DNA from: Clitopilus passeckerianus
Lineage: Eukaryota; Basidiomycota; Agaricomycetes; Agaricales; Entolomataceae
Direction: 5' to 3'
DNA: 64,000 nucleotides
Assembly (NCBI GenBank): GCA_944990035.1
Contig: CALYLX010000114.1
Coordinates: 62,001 to 126,000 of the forward strand
Of the stretch, positions 25,270 through 36,878 are shown one piece after another. Within the stretch, counting starts at the first letter, position 1; each line of letters opens with the position of its first letter. The translations under genes and the position numbers were made by a program. A model generated the notes under the pieces. The model did not search any database, was not told the DNA's origin, and worked only from the letters and a program-made list of their open reading frames with translations.

Positions 25270-25986
25270 TTGTAATAAAGATATCAATTGTAGAGCTGTC
25301 CGTGACAGTCTGTGAACCACTCTTGGCCAAGTTCAGAAAGAGTTTATCCTCGTGCACATCTGAACTACACGCGTAAGATCCAAGTAAGATCCTGCACTTA
25401 CAGTCTAAGCAGTAGGCTTCTTCCCCGTTTTCAGCCAAATTCTGACGGAACAAATTGATGAATCAGGGGAATTTTTACTTTCGTCGCTTGATGTCTAGAA
25501 CGTATCGAAATCTGTCGGTTCAGAGAATATGAACATCGAAGCTTGAGCCTAGCTCTTAAAATCCAATGCCTCTGACTGGCCCGGGACTTACCGAAACACC
25601 AATAGCCAAGCTGACCAATCTTCTATCTCTACCTCCTCCGAAGAGCACGGTTGTTGCTTACCATGAGCATCATGTTCCTCATCTTGGGCTTAGGTCATTC
25701 ATGGGTCGGATTAGCTCTCCAAACCGGGAAGCCCGTAAATGTATCCCTCCTTCGCCTGGCTAATCTGAACTTCCGTTCTCTTGAGCTTTGTCCATGAGCA
25801 ATCCTGACGGAAGGCCGGCTGTTATCCGATTATCCTCGCTGCCTCTGACCAAGTCTTACGGAAACTCTACCGCACCTGAATAATGATCGTTTGCTGGTGC
25901 TCTTGGATAGGCTAATCTTCCCGCCTGTCAGATATAAAAGGCTGTTATGCAGAATAACCAGTCGGTATCTTGTGTACACGTCTTCA
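25270..25986. other. Intergenic; promoter of SDR copy 3
   Basis: No gene recognised. TATAAAAG at 25933-25940 lies about 47 bp before the start codon. Confidence 0.5.
25933..25940 (+). promoter_or_regulatory. TATA box of SDR copy 3
   Basis: Clear TATAAAAG about 47 bp upstream of the ATG at 25987. Confidence 0.55.
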
Positions 25987-27169
25987 ATGTCGTCTCAACT
26001 TGTCTGGCTTATTACCGGGACATCGTGAGTCTCCCTTTACGCCGTCATCTCGTTCTTTGATAACCCTCACCATCCTTAAGTACTGGTTTTGGCCGTTATT
26101 TGACTCTGGCCGTCCTCGAACGCGGTGACAAAGTTATTGCGACAGCGCGGGGTAGTTCTCTGTCCAAACTCGATGAACTGAAGCAAAAGGGAGCCGCCGT
26201 TTTAGAGTTGGATGTCACTGCTTCGACTGAAGACCTGAATGAGCTTGCCAAGAAGGCAATTGGAATATATGGAAGAATTGACGTATTAGTCAATAATGCA
26301 GGTTGGTCTCTTAACTTGTCGTCATGGCTAGCGAGGAAACATATTTGATTATTACAGGATACATCATGATGGGCGCCATTGAAGAAAGGACACCAGAAGA
26401 GGCACTCAATCAATTTCAGTACGTATTCTGTCGTCGAAATCACAAACCACCACTAAATTTGCTGTGTTCAAGTACAAATGTATTCGGTACTATGAACGTT
26501 ACTAACGCATTCCTACCATACATGCGAGAGAAGAAGACCGGAACAATTGTTTTCATCGGCTCGTACGGCAGTTGGAGGTGAGTTATGACCAACTCGCTCG
26601 CCATTTTGTGCTTCTCTGATTGCCTCGACACGCAGGCCGTACCCCGGTTGCGGTTTTTATGTTGCTTCAAAAGCGGCAATTCGAGGTACACGATCCGTCA
26701 TACTGTGTTTGCGCCTACTCATACCGTTTAGAGCTGTCTGTCACTCTGCATGCGGAGATTGCGCCGCTTGGCCTTCGAAGCGTCTGTATTGAACCGGGAT
26801 CGTTCCGCACCGAAGTTCTCTCTCATGAGACCCGAACAGCCCGAACAGTGCGGATTACGGACTATCAGTACTTGGAAAATGAAGTTCAGGCTGGTTTAGA
26901 AGGCATGCTCTAGTCTACCGTCGTTATTTCGATAATTGACCTTCACCCCTTCAGCTTCTGACGGCAAACAACCCGGAGATCCAGAGAAAGGCGTCGAGAT
27001 GATCGTGGATGTCGTCAAGGACGAAGGCCTGGCAAAGGGAAAGCCTTTTCCAACGATTTTGGCGCTCGGAAGTGACGCGTATTCGAAGATAAAGTCACTC
27101 AGTGAAGAGACGCTGGCCCGCTTGGAGCAATGGAAGGATGTTTCTAACAACACGGACTATATACTCTAG
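25987..27169 (+). CDS. Short-chain dehydrogenase/reductase, tandem copy 3 (one GC-AG intron)
   Basis: SDR of 286 aa, more diverged than copies 1 and 2 but with the same seven exons: 25987-26024, 26081-26301, 26358-26418, 26473-26577, 26636-26685, 26732-26902, 26955-27169. Motifs TGTSTGFG, NNAG, FIGSYGSW and YVASK are intact. The sixth intron starts GC (26903-26904) where copies 1 and 2 have GT; with a GC-AG intron all exons stay in frame (861 coding nt). If this intron is not removed, translation stops within four codons and the last 70 residues are lost. Substrate unknown. Confidence 0.83.
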
Positions 27170-27589
27170 TTGACATCCCAATGATAGAACTCTGGAGTCT
27201 GTGGTCTGTTCGGTGACTTCTGAATGAAATGTGCTTCAATCCTGATGTGGAATAGTCTGCGGCGTTTGTCGTCGCACTTACCTCGTTGCTCACCTCAGAG
27301 GATCTTCTTATCATCTTGCTCTACTTCCTGGGCCTTTCACTTTTCTGTCGATTGATGGGCAATTTTGGTGGGAAAGAGATACAGTGGCTGTTCAGAGGAT
27401 ATAGACGGCTGCCTCCACTTTCTCTCATTCTCTCCGATGTCAACCCTTCCGATCTTCCAAGACGCATCTCATCAAAGGAGTTCGCGGTTCAAGGGCTTCC
27501 ATCTATCACCCCATTGGACCGTATCTATGTCGTAAACTTGATGGTCGTAACATATAGGTGTCAAAGGAGTACTCTAAAATTGGCATTCT

Positions 27590-27733
27590 TTGCTCTCGAA
27601 GAACCCAGATGCAGCAATTCTCGGGTACTTCAAGAATTGGCTGCGTCCACTACCCGACGGTACCCTGCCGTACTGTAAGACTATGGACTTCGCTGAGCCG
27701 TTGAAGAGAATGATTGAAGACGGCAACTTAAAG
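27590..27733 (+). pseudogene. Possible fragment of a TFIIS-N/IWS1-like domain
   Basis: The reading frame encodes DAAILGYFKNWLRPLPDGTL followed by a short helical tail ending in DGNLK at a GTGACC donor-like site. The W-L-x-P-L-P-D-x-x-L-P string is the hallmark of the IWS1/Spn1 elongation-factor helical domain. No flanking exon could be joined that continues the domain, so this is at best a relic; chance similarity is possible. Confidence 0.25.
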
Positions 27734-28834
27734 GTGACCCTCTCTCTATTAGCGATATACTTCACAAACTCATAATTCGGGCAGATTCCAGGCTTTCCAA
27801 ACTGCCGAATGCCAAACTCAGAGGCAGAGGTAACAGGTTATTTATCTCCTAGCTTTCGCAGTCACCAGATCTGAGCCCTGTCACAGTACTCTTGAGCTCT
27901 CTACCATCACAGATCTTCACGACTCTGTGCGCCTACTTCGATACGTCAAAAGGATTTGACCAGCACCTCAAATCCGAGAGATTTTTGACTCTGTACTAAA
28001 AACCTAGGCTTGAAACGTCGGGAAAAGCATAAGATTATTCCGCAGGTGTGTTCAAAATAGTCCAGAGCAGATTCCAACTTCGACTCACCTCCATGTCAGC
28101 GTCTTCTTGCAAGACTTGAGGATCCTGCAGATTCGTTGCCAGTATTCGAGAACGATTACTGGTATATCTACGTGAGCCTGCCTCCTGTCTAGACGACGAG
28201 AAACTAACGTAACTGTCAGACCACAACGACTTCATACACCTGGACAGAGCGTTTCGTAGAATTGGTCAAGCAGGCTGTTTGATCTCAGTTGATATTTGGT
28301 GCAAATTGTTATTGGTTGGGCCGAGTATAAATCTAAGAATTACACGGAAACGACGGGGTTGTCAACTCGAGTTTTTACAGCTCTGCGTGGCTTCGAAGTA
28401 TAACAGGTAGTATTGACCTTCACATTCTGAAATCAAGATGATTGGCCCGGAAATTACCGAGTTGTGAAATTACCAAAAACGGGGATGATCCAAATATTAA
28501 ACAACAATCGGCTCCGAGCCTCCGACGACTTTCGTTGGCTTGGCCTTAACCTGGAGCTGCTTCGTGCAATCCAGCAACTGCGTCGAATTCATGTCCCGTG
28601 GACATACAGGCGACTCGCACGACGAACAAGTGGAAAGGTGTAGTGTTGGTCAGCGTATTCGTATGCTGACTGCCCGCCTTGCAAGCAATTGAACCAAGCT
28701 GCTACTCAGGAGGAAAGGCCGTCCCCCTATGGTGGTTTCTAATCCTAGGGCCATGACTATGAGAAGACCGAGAGGTGTATAATATCTCACCTTATCAGCT
28801 TCGGTTACCGGGCAGATCTATCGGGGACCAGAAG

Positions 28835-28865
28835 ATGACAAACATCTGGCTCAGGTCTTTGTCAT
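28835..28865. promoter_or_regulatory. 31-bp inverted repeat in promoter of OYE copy 1
   Basis: ATGACAAA, 15-nt spacer, TTTGTCAT: perfect 8-bp arms 183 bp upstream of the ATG at 29049. The same arms with the same spacing lie 169 bp upstream of the other OYE gene. Looks like the site of a dimeric transcription factor. Confidence 0.6.
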
Positions 28866-29048
28866 GCGTCCTGCTCATTGCTCACCAGCTCGCTCTGGCC
28901 ATGCATTGCTCATTTTGCAATCTGAGCACGCAATGCTCTTCCAGGATTAGGTGGCGCATGGCACATCGCTCGTCAGGTACTTAAAATCTGCTTTTCATCT
29001 TATATTTTGCTAAACCAAACCCCTCGATAGGAGCACCACCGTTTGATC

Positions 29049-30399
29049 ATGTCCTCTGAGGCGTCCTCAAAGCTTTTCCAACCTTTCCGACTGGGGAATG
29101 TGACCCTCAACCACCGGGTCGTTCTTGCACCTCTCACCCGGTTCAAAAACCTCCCTCGCTCTCATGTCATCAACAAACCCCTCGTCAAGGAATACTATTC
29201 CCAACGAAGCAGTGTGCCCGGCACCCTGATCATCTCGGAAGGCACCATGGTGGCTGCTAAGGCGCTTGGATGGAGAAATGGCCCCGCCATATACAGTGAC
29301 GAACAAGTGGCAGCCTGGAAAGAGGTACGACTTTGCTGTGAATCATGCCGTACAATCGAGTCTAACGCCAAGTCCAGGTCGCTGATGTCATCCACGCAAA
29401 TGGCTCCTTCGCGATAATGCAACTTGCCGCACTCGGACGAGCTGCCGACCCACAGGTCTTGCTCGCGGATTCTCCTGACCCTTCAAATCCATTCACCGTC
29501 GTTGGACCCTCTGCCATAGCCATCTCCTCTACGGCTGAGAATGTCCCCCGTGAACTCACCATCCCCGAGATTCACGAGTACGTGGACCTCTTCTCCCAAG
29601 CTGCTGTCAATGCTGTCAAGAGAGCCGGTTTTGATGGCGTCGAGCTTCATTTTGCAAACGGGTATCTGCTCGACCAGTTCTTGTCCGATAAGAGTAACTT
29701 GAGGACGGACGAGTACGGCGGCAGCATCGAGGGAAGACTCAAACTCCCTCTCGAAGTGCTTGATAAAGTTGTTGAAGAGGTCGGAGCCGAACGGGTTGGA
29801 ATCAGGTTGAGTCCATGGAGTCCATTCCAAGGTACAGTGTCTCCTCAGCCTCGGCAGGCACTAGGCTGACTTCTCCCTTCAGATGTGCTCATGGATGACC
29901 CAATCCCTACGTTCACCTACCTCGTGAATACCGTCAAGGAGAGGCACCCGAAGTTAGCCTTCCTTCACCTTATTGAACCCCGCATCGCTGGTGGTGAACC
30001 CGTCCCACACCCCACACCTCCAACGGAGTCGAACGATTTCATACGGAAACTGTGGTCACCAAGGCCAATCATCACTGCTGGCGGATATAACCGAGAAACT
30101 GCGATTAAGCGAGCTGAAGAGGATGGAGAGCTCATCGCGTTTGGGAGGTGGTTCATTTCGAACGTAAGTGGTTCTTAAAACGAACTCCTGCTGATGTAGG
30201 CTGACGAACGATTGTTTAGCCCGACCTCCCCACGAGGCTGAAGAATGACATACCTCTCACGCCGTATAATCGGTCGACGTTCTATACGCCTGGGGATCGA
30301 GAGGATGCAGCGGTTGGATACATAGATTATCCCCTCGCTCAGAAGGTGGCCACGGCGACGGCTGTGGATCATGGAAGTCGCGCGGTGAACGAGTACTAA
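29049..30399 (+). CDS. Old yellow enzyme family NAD(P)H:flavin oxidoreductase, copy 1 (396 aa)
   Basis: FMN-dependent ene-reductase. Four exons: 29049-29324, 29378-29831, 29883-30163, 30220-30399. N-terminal KLFQPFRLGNVTLNHRVVLA followed by PLTR gives the FMN-binding strand. GVELHFANGYLLDQFLSD holds the His/Asn substrate pair (H-x-x-N, as in yeast OYE1) and the neighbouring Tyr; RTDEYGGSIEGR, PIITAGGY and FGRWFISNPDLP complete the FMN/phosphate-binding sites. All expected residues are visible. Reduces activated C=C bonds and is often stress-induced. Physiological substrate unknown. It has a close paralogue at 45.4-46.7 kb on the other strand, with identical lengths for exons 2-4. Confidence 0.93.
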
Positions 30400-30610
30400 T
30401 GAAAATCTTATTGCAGATGCAGATGTATTTATGAATACGGAGACAATACAGTTTCTGTGTTCGTCATTATGCTATAACATCGCGTCGTTCTGTTTGCATC
30501 GTTGTCCGTTGGTTGTCCAGCTTTTGTAACACGGCTCCAGATGTAGCCGCCAAAGTCACCTTGTCACCGATCACGTTGATCTACTACCACCACCACATTC
30601 ACCACCCACG

Positions 30611-31972
30611 ATGAATATCGATCACTTACCTGAAGATGTTTTCGTGGAAATTCTATCATGGTTGCAACCACGTCTCCCCTTAGACTATGAAAACGAACGG
30701 TCGCGAGGCCGCAAGAGTAGTGTGGTTTACGATCGATTTTGGAAGGATCAGCATTTGATTGGGAACCTGCGTCTTGTTTCCAGAGACATGAACGCTGGCG
30801 CCACCCCTTTCTATTACGAAGAAACCTTAATCAACCTCACGGCCCCTAGTCTTGACGCGTTGAACACCTTGTTTTCCTTAGGGGCCAAGTTCATTCGCAC
30901 TCTAGTCATCGATGGCAGGGACTACAAAACCGGCAGTCACAACTCTGGTCACAACGAAATTTGGTTCCGGTCGAGAGGTTTACCACACCGACCTGATATC
31001 ACTCAAGCGATTGGGGAGGGTTTGGCCAAATGCAGTCAGCTACGCCGACTAGATGCCCTAGGCGATCACGGCCTCTTTCCTTCTCGAAAGTGGTTAAAAA
31101 ACCCTAGGGTCAGACTCCCGAATCTGACCTCGCTGGTATACACCTCCCGAAATGGGATCGGGTTATCACATTGTCTTGTTGGTTTGGGAGGGCAATTAAC
31201 ATCCTTAACAATCCAAGGCGAAAATTTCTTGAGCCTACAACCACGAGTTACATTCCACCTACCGTCAACCTTCCCCAAGCTTGAATATTTGCATGTAGAC
31301 GGATATCTTAACAGCAAGGGCCAACTACAAAAGCTATTTTCCCGTCTCGATGTCAAAGATCCACACGGGTCGCGCTCAAGGTCCAGCTCCCCATTACGCT
31401 GCTTCGTCATCACCGGGAACATAAACTCCTCACTAGTACGAGATGGATCATCCTTGGTGCTCCGAGACGTCCTTCCCGCCCATATAGCCCTACATTTGAC
31501 CACACTGCATTTCTTGCCTTGGCAGCTCGTTCAGACCAAATATGCCACAGGCTCGACGAGGAATGTGCCAATACATGAAATCATGCGAACGATCGCCAAG
31601 GCATGCCCCAATCTTCATGAATTGTCCATCCCTTGTTCCGAATTCTGTGATAAGATGGATTGCCTACCCCCCAAACTTAAACACCTATCAATCATTATTG
31701 ACGCGAAACCGAGACAACTTGCCGTCACCGTTCTGACTGGACTTGCAGTATCGTTGACGGGCAACTCTCATGCTCGATCAAGACTTCTTACATTGATGAT
31801 AATGTGTATAGCCGCGGGACTACCACCCCCGCAGCCGAAGCTAGTAGTACAACCTCTCCAGATCATCGGGGCCCAGGTCGAGATTGCATCGCACCCTTAC
31901 TTAACCTCACCTCCCCGAGGGCTTAAAATCACTTACCTTCCTGACTGCGATGCAACAAATCCAGTTGCTTAG
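30611..31972 (+). CDS. F-box-like protein (453 aa)
   Basis: Single exon. The N-terminus (MNIDHLPEDVFVEILSWLQP) is an F-box helix start (LPxDvfxEILsxL), followed after an insertion by LRLVSRDMNAGATPFYYEE, the second half of an F-box (L-x-x-VS-R-x-x). The rest is leucine-rich and irregular, typical of the degenerate LRR-like C-terminal parts of the large mushroom F-box family. Likely a substrate-recognition subunit of an SCF ubiquitin ligase. It lies between OYE copy 1 and NLR copy 1, all on the same strand. Target unknown. Confidence 0.78.
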   Translation: MNIDHLPEDVFVEILSWLQPRLPLDYENERSRGRKSSVVYDRFWKDQHLIGNLRLVSRDMNAGATPFYYEETLINLTAPSLDALNTLFSLGAKFIRTLVIDGRDYKTGSHNSGHNEIWFRSRGLPHRPDITQAIGEGLAKCSQLRRLDALGDHGLFPSRKWLKNPRVRLPNLTSLVYTSRNGIGLSHCLVGLGGQLTSLTIQGENFLSLQPRVTFHLPSTFPKLEYLHVDGYLNSKGQLQKLFSRLDVKDPHGSRSRSSSPLRCFVITGNINSSLVRDGSSLVLRDVLPAHIALHLTTLHFLPWQLVQTKYATGSTRNVPIHEIMRTIAKACPNLHELSIPCSEFCDKMDCLPPKLKHLSIIIDAKPRQLAVTVLTGLAVSLTGNSHARSRLLTLMIMCIAAGLPPPQPKLVVQPLQIIGAQVEIASHPYLTSPPRGLKITYLPDCDATNPVA

Positions 31973-32504
31973 AAGACGGTTTCAATATGGATGTTCGGGG
32001 CGAGTGCATTGAAATTTGGGTATAATTTGTTTTTTCCCATGACCATGTACTATAGTAGTGTCTTGAAAAGTTTGCGTACTGTCGTCTCCGAAAATGCAGC
32101 ATATGATTTGGTCCAGTCCTCAAGGCCTCAAGCTCGACTGAGCTCAAGCGTTGTCACCGCCCAGCTTCTGAACTTTCACAAAATGGATTACGTCAGCTCG
32201 ATGAATCTCCGTTTGCTACAACCACCAGGAAACCTGTTGTAAACCAGCTTGTAGTCGTGGGATATGCTAGGTCTGGCCTTTGCTAGCACATCAGTCAAGA
32301 TGTCAAAACGATATTCGAGGCAGTGCCAATATCCAGTCAACTTCAGGCGCTCAGGCCCACGACCCAGCCTCAAGAGAGAAGACTGCATAGCCTTGAGAAT
32401 CCCATTCATATACTGAGTGGCGGGCCGCGACTTCCTGGAGCTCATGCGCAGCGTTTCCCCCTCGAGGCCTGCTTTCCTCTACCTAGGCGTAAGGGCTCCG
32501 TATC
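31973..32504. other. Intergenic; leader of NACHT-ankyrin gene 1
   Basis: No gene recognised; overlapping short frames on both strands only. Confidence 0.45.
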
Positions 32505-35500
32505 ATGTCTCTTGACGGAGATATTCTCCAGAAATACCCTTATTTCTTTTACCTGCACGCACCGACTGCGTTCAAACCCAGTCTAGAGGCAGCGCTTTTC
32601 GTGGAGATTGTGCGGCAATCTCGGGAGGGAACTAACCTAAACGACCCCTATCTGAGCCAGGATCGATGTCTCCTTTTGCTGGAGAAGGATGAACAATTCA
32701 AAGAAACGCTACTAAGATGTTGGAGGATTGGGTCGTTTCAAGAATTGAGAGAATCAGGTACAAGCAAGTCTAATCTTCCCCTCGTGCAAACCTGACCTAC
32801 GTCCTCGCAGATGTCTTGATGCGAAGGCCTGCTCGGGATGCTCAAAGAAATACACCCATCCAAGACTGCTGCGATCAGCCCCATGAGGTCAATGCTTATG
32901 GGTGTAGTTTCACCGAAATTCGCGATGGAGGCAGACAGATCATTTGTGAGTGGGCTGGTTGCGAAATCCTCATTTCAATGAATATATCTGGTTTGCATAG
33001 ATCAAAACACGCGGAGTTGTATGGACGATGATACGTTGAACTGGATTCCATCTATTAACTACCACGGAAACCAAGCTGGACTTCTGTCGAGGAGAGTGGA
33101 TCAAACAGGCGAATGGTTCCTGCGCTCCGAAGCGTTTCTGAAATGGAAGTCATGGCCAACTGATCGCATACTATGGTCTCCTGGAAATCGTACGTCTTCA
33201 TCCAAACGTAGGCATGGTCTGAGCTCACTTTCGGACGCTTTAGCTGGCGTTGGAAAGACCATGATTGCGTCAGTCTTCATACCGCCTACTTGCTAATGCG
33301 CTATGGTCCTCATGTTCATGAGCAGTGCCGTCGTCATTGACTACCTGCAAACCCAACTTGAAGCCAACGCTCTGGTGGGCTACGTGTACTTCAATTACGA
33401 TAAGCGCAAAGAACAGTCGTTGGCGCTCGTCCTCGGCAGTCTCCTCCGCCAAGCTTTAGTGCATCTGGAGGACGAATGCGAGAAGGAACATATCATCCAG
33501 TTCTACAACCACCACTACCGACACAAAACACGACCCTCAATTCCTGAGCTCGAGGTAACACTCAGCGCAGTATACTCCAAATATCAACGCGTATATCTCG
33601 TTTTGGACGCATTAGACGAGTACTCCGAACTCCTTGACTTCAAGGGTGTTTGCTCCTTATTGGAGACATTGCTTTCGCTTGGAGACCACATAAAGCTGCT
33701 TATAACATCGCGCAATCTTGGCTGTATTGAACGAGCTTTCACGGCATATTCTGCCCTTCGACTTGATGTAGTACCCCAACCAGAGGATGTTAGGCGGTAC
33801 GTAGAAAGAAGGATCACGAAAGACCTGACCTTTGCCTCACATCTTTCCTCACTGATTATTGAGAAAGTGTCCGATACCGCACAAGCATCGTATGTTTAAT
33901 CTCGCGACTGTGTCTTTCTCGCCGAGCTGATGATGAACTTCAAAGGTTTCTTCTTGCTCGACTTCACATGGATACCCTCTCTCGACAGGTATCTTCAGGC
34001 GATGTTATTGATGCGTTGGCTACTCTGTCCTCAGATGTCGACAGGGTATATGGTCAGATGATGGCGCGTATTCAGGAGCAGGACCAACTTCGCCGTAATC
34101 TTGCCATGAAGACTTTGTGCTGGGTGGCATACGGGGACTCATTGTCGTTGCAAGAGCTCCGTTACGCACTAGCTGTAGCTCCCAGGCGATATTCTCTAGA
34201 GGATTACCTCTGTTCTGAGGAGATGTTGACATCGGTCTGCGCGGGACTGGTCATCGTCAATAAAGGGGTTACCTACAGTTGGTCGAGGTCGTCGTCTAAA
34301 GGTGAGAGGAATGTCCGCCATGTGCGATTTGGGACTAACCATTCTGCATCTTTTCAGCCTTGGGGGGTGTCAGCCTCCTCCGTAAGTTAACGTTTCTCCT
34401 TGGGAGGAGGTGACGTATTGACTTGACTAATAGATTATACTGCCCATGAGTACTTTCGCCGAATCCGAGCGACCGCCTTTCCGAGCGCCGATGCAGACAT
34501 GGCAAGAACATGCCTTACCTACCTACGGAACCCAGCGTTTACACATCTTTCCTCCTTCGATTCAATAACAAACGACGAGTGGGTTGATATCGCACCCATG
34601 AATACGTCGAATACTTTCGCAGGCGAAGAGTCCGATGGATTATTCAAAAACCATCCATTCCTTCGCTACGCCCTTAACAAGTGGGGACATCATGCGTCGC
34701 TGCAGGAGGAACAGCTTCTGGACGATATCTCTGAATACTTCAGCGATGAGGGCAGCGTGACCTTTGCCTCCAGGATTGATCCCCGTACGCTCGGAGGCAC
34801 CCCCATCCACTTGGCGTCATTCTTCGGGCTCAAGCAAATGATCGGAAGGCTGCTCAACAAAGAGGCCTGCCATGATTCTCGCACTCTATGTCGGTCAATG
34901 ACACCCCTCGCAATTGCATCGTCGAACGGACATCAGGAGGTTGTTTGGTATCTAGCCAATGTTTGGCGAGCAGATCCGTCCTTGACAGACACACATGGTC
35001 GAACACCAGTGTCTTTTGCTTCCGAGTACGGACATGCATCCGTTGTTCAGCAGTTGTTGGACCTGGATAGGACTCTTGCGTTTCGACCTGATAGTTCCCA
35101 GCGAACACCTATGTCATACGCAGCCGCTGGAGGACACGACGCGGTTGCCAGAGTCCTGTTGGATGGGGGAGTTGTCGATATAATAACTCCCGACGTTTTT
35201 GGCTCTAGCCCACTCTCATACGCCATTGACCGGGGCCATGAGAAGATCGTCCGCCGGTTCCTTCAAATCCCCAGCTTCGACCCCAATGAGCCTTCAATTG
35301 CCGGACGTAGATGCACGCCCCTCTCCTGGTGCGCAATAGTCTTCGAATACGATATCTTCGAACTTCTTTTGAAGAGTTGTCGTGTCAATGTGGATGCCCG
35401 CGACTATTCGGGGAGAACGGCTCTATCGTATGCTGCAGAGTGGGGCAATTTTGACGCCATTTGCCTACTGCTAGAACATGATGGTGTGGACGTAAACTCC

Positions 35501-35785
35501 CGATGTGACAAGGGACATACCCCAGCGTGGTACGCCGCACAAAGCTCTGATTGGTACATCACAGAGCTGCTTGTCAACGAAGGAGCGAAACAAACGCTGG
35601 ATAGAAACGCCGAACTGTTACAGCAACTGAGGGTGGCCCTTACTAAATGCGGGCCTCTATCATACTCGTCGTCTCTGGACAGCTGTTACGCTGCTCTCCA
35701 TACAGTTCAACACAAACTCATCGCGATGGGAGACAGGATAGCGGAGACGGGCGATGAAAGAAAGGATTTGTGTCCCTCAACGTAG
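32505..35785 (+). CDS. NACHT-ankyrin STAND protein, copy 1 (966 aa)
   Basis: Fungal NLR-like signalling NTPase. Eight exons join exactly in frame: 32505-32757, 32811-32945, 33001-33189, 33244-33268, 33323-33889, 33946-34301, 34358-34381, 34434-35785. The N-terminal ~130 residues match no effector domain I know. A linker (QTGEWFLRSEAFLKW) precedes the NACHT: Walker A GNPGVGKT (split by an intron), Walker B RVYLVLDALDEY, sensor LLITSRN, FFLLARLHMDTL, and the winged-helix block HYTAHEYF. From about residue 620 there are six to seven ankyrin repeats (GGTPIHLASFFG, GRTPVSFASEYGH, GRTALSYAAEWG). Such proteins oligomerise on ligand binding by the repeats and trigger incompatibility or defence. Apparently intact. 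Confidence 0.87.
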
Positions 35786-36030
35786 CAAGTATTTGACAAG
35801 TAGGACTCCTCAACGATCAATAGTTGTACATTCGCATACGAAGATAGTACAGGGCGGAATCATGTATCATGGTATCAAAGGGCCTCAACAACGTCGGCCT
35901 CAGCATGGGATTGCTTCATGCATGGAGCGAGACGAGAGCTTTACGCGAGCTCCTCCAACATAGGGCCTAGAGGAATACCTTGTAAGTCAAAGAACCCCTA
36001 TCATGTATTAAGCAGTATACCTTGTTCGAT

Positions 36031-36210
36031 TCAGATGCAGCATTTCTGGCCATTTTGACACCCGCTGTCCCAGAAGACAGAACGCCATCCTCCCGGGCAA
36101 TCTCCCCAGAAACAGACGGCACCCCTGGCGTTGCCTTGGTCTTGACAGCTTAGAGCATTACTTGAGATGACAACGGAGAGCAGAGCGATGGTGACAGAAA
36201 GAAGCTTCAT
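36031..36210 (-). CDS. Small secreted six-cysteine peptide, beta-defensin-like cysteine pattern (59 aa)
   Basis: A single-exon frame of 59 codons ending at TGA. It starts MKLLSVTIALLSVVISSNAL, a textbook signal peptide with a short basic N-region and hydrophobic core. The mature part of about 40 residues has six Cys spaced C-x10-C-x4-C-x12-C-x5-CC, with a Trp/Gly-rich middle (CFWGDCPGGW) and the end QNGQKCCI. The terminal CC pair and spacing resemble animal beta-defensins (C-x4-8-C-x3-5-C-x9-13-C-x4-7-CC) rather than fungal CS-alpha-beta defensins, except for a longer first loop. A TATA-like element lies 60-70 bp upstream. Likely a secreted antimicrobial or signalling peptide; homology to defensins not shown. 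It lies between NLR copy 1 and the HAM1-like gene. Confidence 0.68.
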   Translation of the reverse strand: MKLLSVTIALLSVVISSNALSCQDQGNARGAVCFWGDCPGGWRSVFWDSGCQNGQKCCI

Positions 36211-36270
36211 GAGGTTCCGTGCTGTGGTTTGGGGGTTGGTAGTTTGTAATCACGTTAAAGAAATAACGAG

Positions 36271-36280
36271 GATTTTATAC
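36271..36280 (-). promoter_or_regulatory. TATA box of the six-cysteine peptide gene
   Basis: GTATAAAATC on the minus strand, 60-70 bp upstream of the ATG at 36210: a good core promoter for a small secreted-protein gene. Confidence 0.5.
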
Positions 36281-36878
36281 AGATGGGACCCTTAGTGTGT
36301 TCCGAATATCAAGTCAATTTGTCTTGAATTTGGCTTCAGGATGCCATCTATCTCGGTTTATGCATATTGGCGGACGACGCTAAAAGCAGGGACCCTCACG
36401 TCAATGGCTTTTATCCAGTCTTTTGATCTTATGATATTCTTTCCGAGGCATCCACAATGTATTTGCCCAATCATAGGCCACGGCAGACAGAATGGGTGCG
36501 TTGACTAGATCGTAACTTCCGAAATTCAAGCCAAGGGCATGGATGGAGAGGCGCGAACTGCGCAAGCCAGAGCCAAGAGCGAGCGGTATGTCAGGGTTTG
36601 GCATGACAAATCTTAAATCTAGGCGAGCTAATCATGACAGGCTGAATGGTCGTTCTATGACAAGCAGGCGATGCCCGTTCCTGTCGCTAGGAACAGGTAT
36701 ACCACTATCATATTCTGAGAGTAAAATACAAAACTACTAAAGTAATCGAAAGGGTAATCATGGTCGTAACATATCATGCTTTATATAGAAGTACAACAAA
36801 AAATCGATAGAAAGTGGGTATAGTACACCGAAAAGGTCCGCGTCAAATTAATTGTACAAACTAGCCCAGATTCAGAGC
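36281..36878. other. Intergenic between peptide gene and HAM1-like gene
   Basis: No gene recognised; AT-rich terminator-like sequence near 36730-36860 follows the HAM1-like stop codon. Confidence 0.45.

Larger units (their letters stand above)
27170..29048. other. Mostly non-coding; possible decayed gene fragment and OYE promoter
   Basis: No full gene could be built. A short + frame near 27590-27740 contains WLRPLPDGTLP, resembling the TFIIS-N/IWS1 signature, without recognisable continuation. The right end holds the 31-bp inverted repeat of the OYE promoter. Confidence 0.4.

Noticed and set aside
28775..28984. 69-codon + frame with signal-peptide-like stretch upstream of OYE copy 1
   Set aside because: It covers the conserved inverted repeat of the OYE promoter and has no continuation; more likely regulatory DNA.
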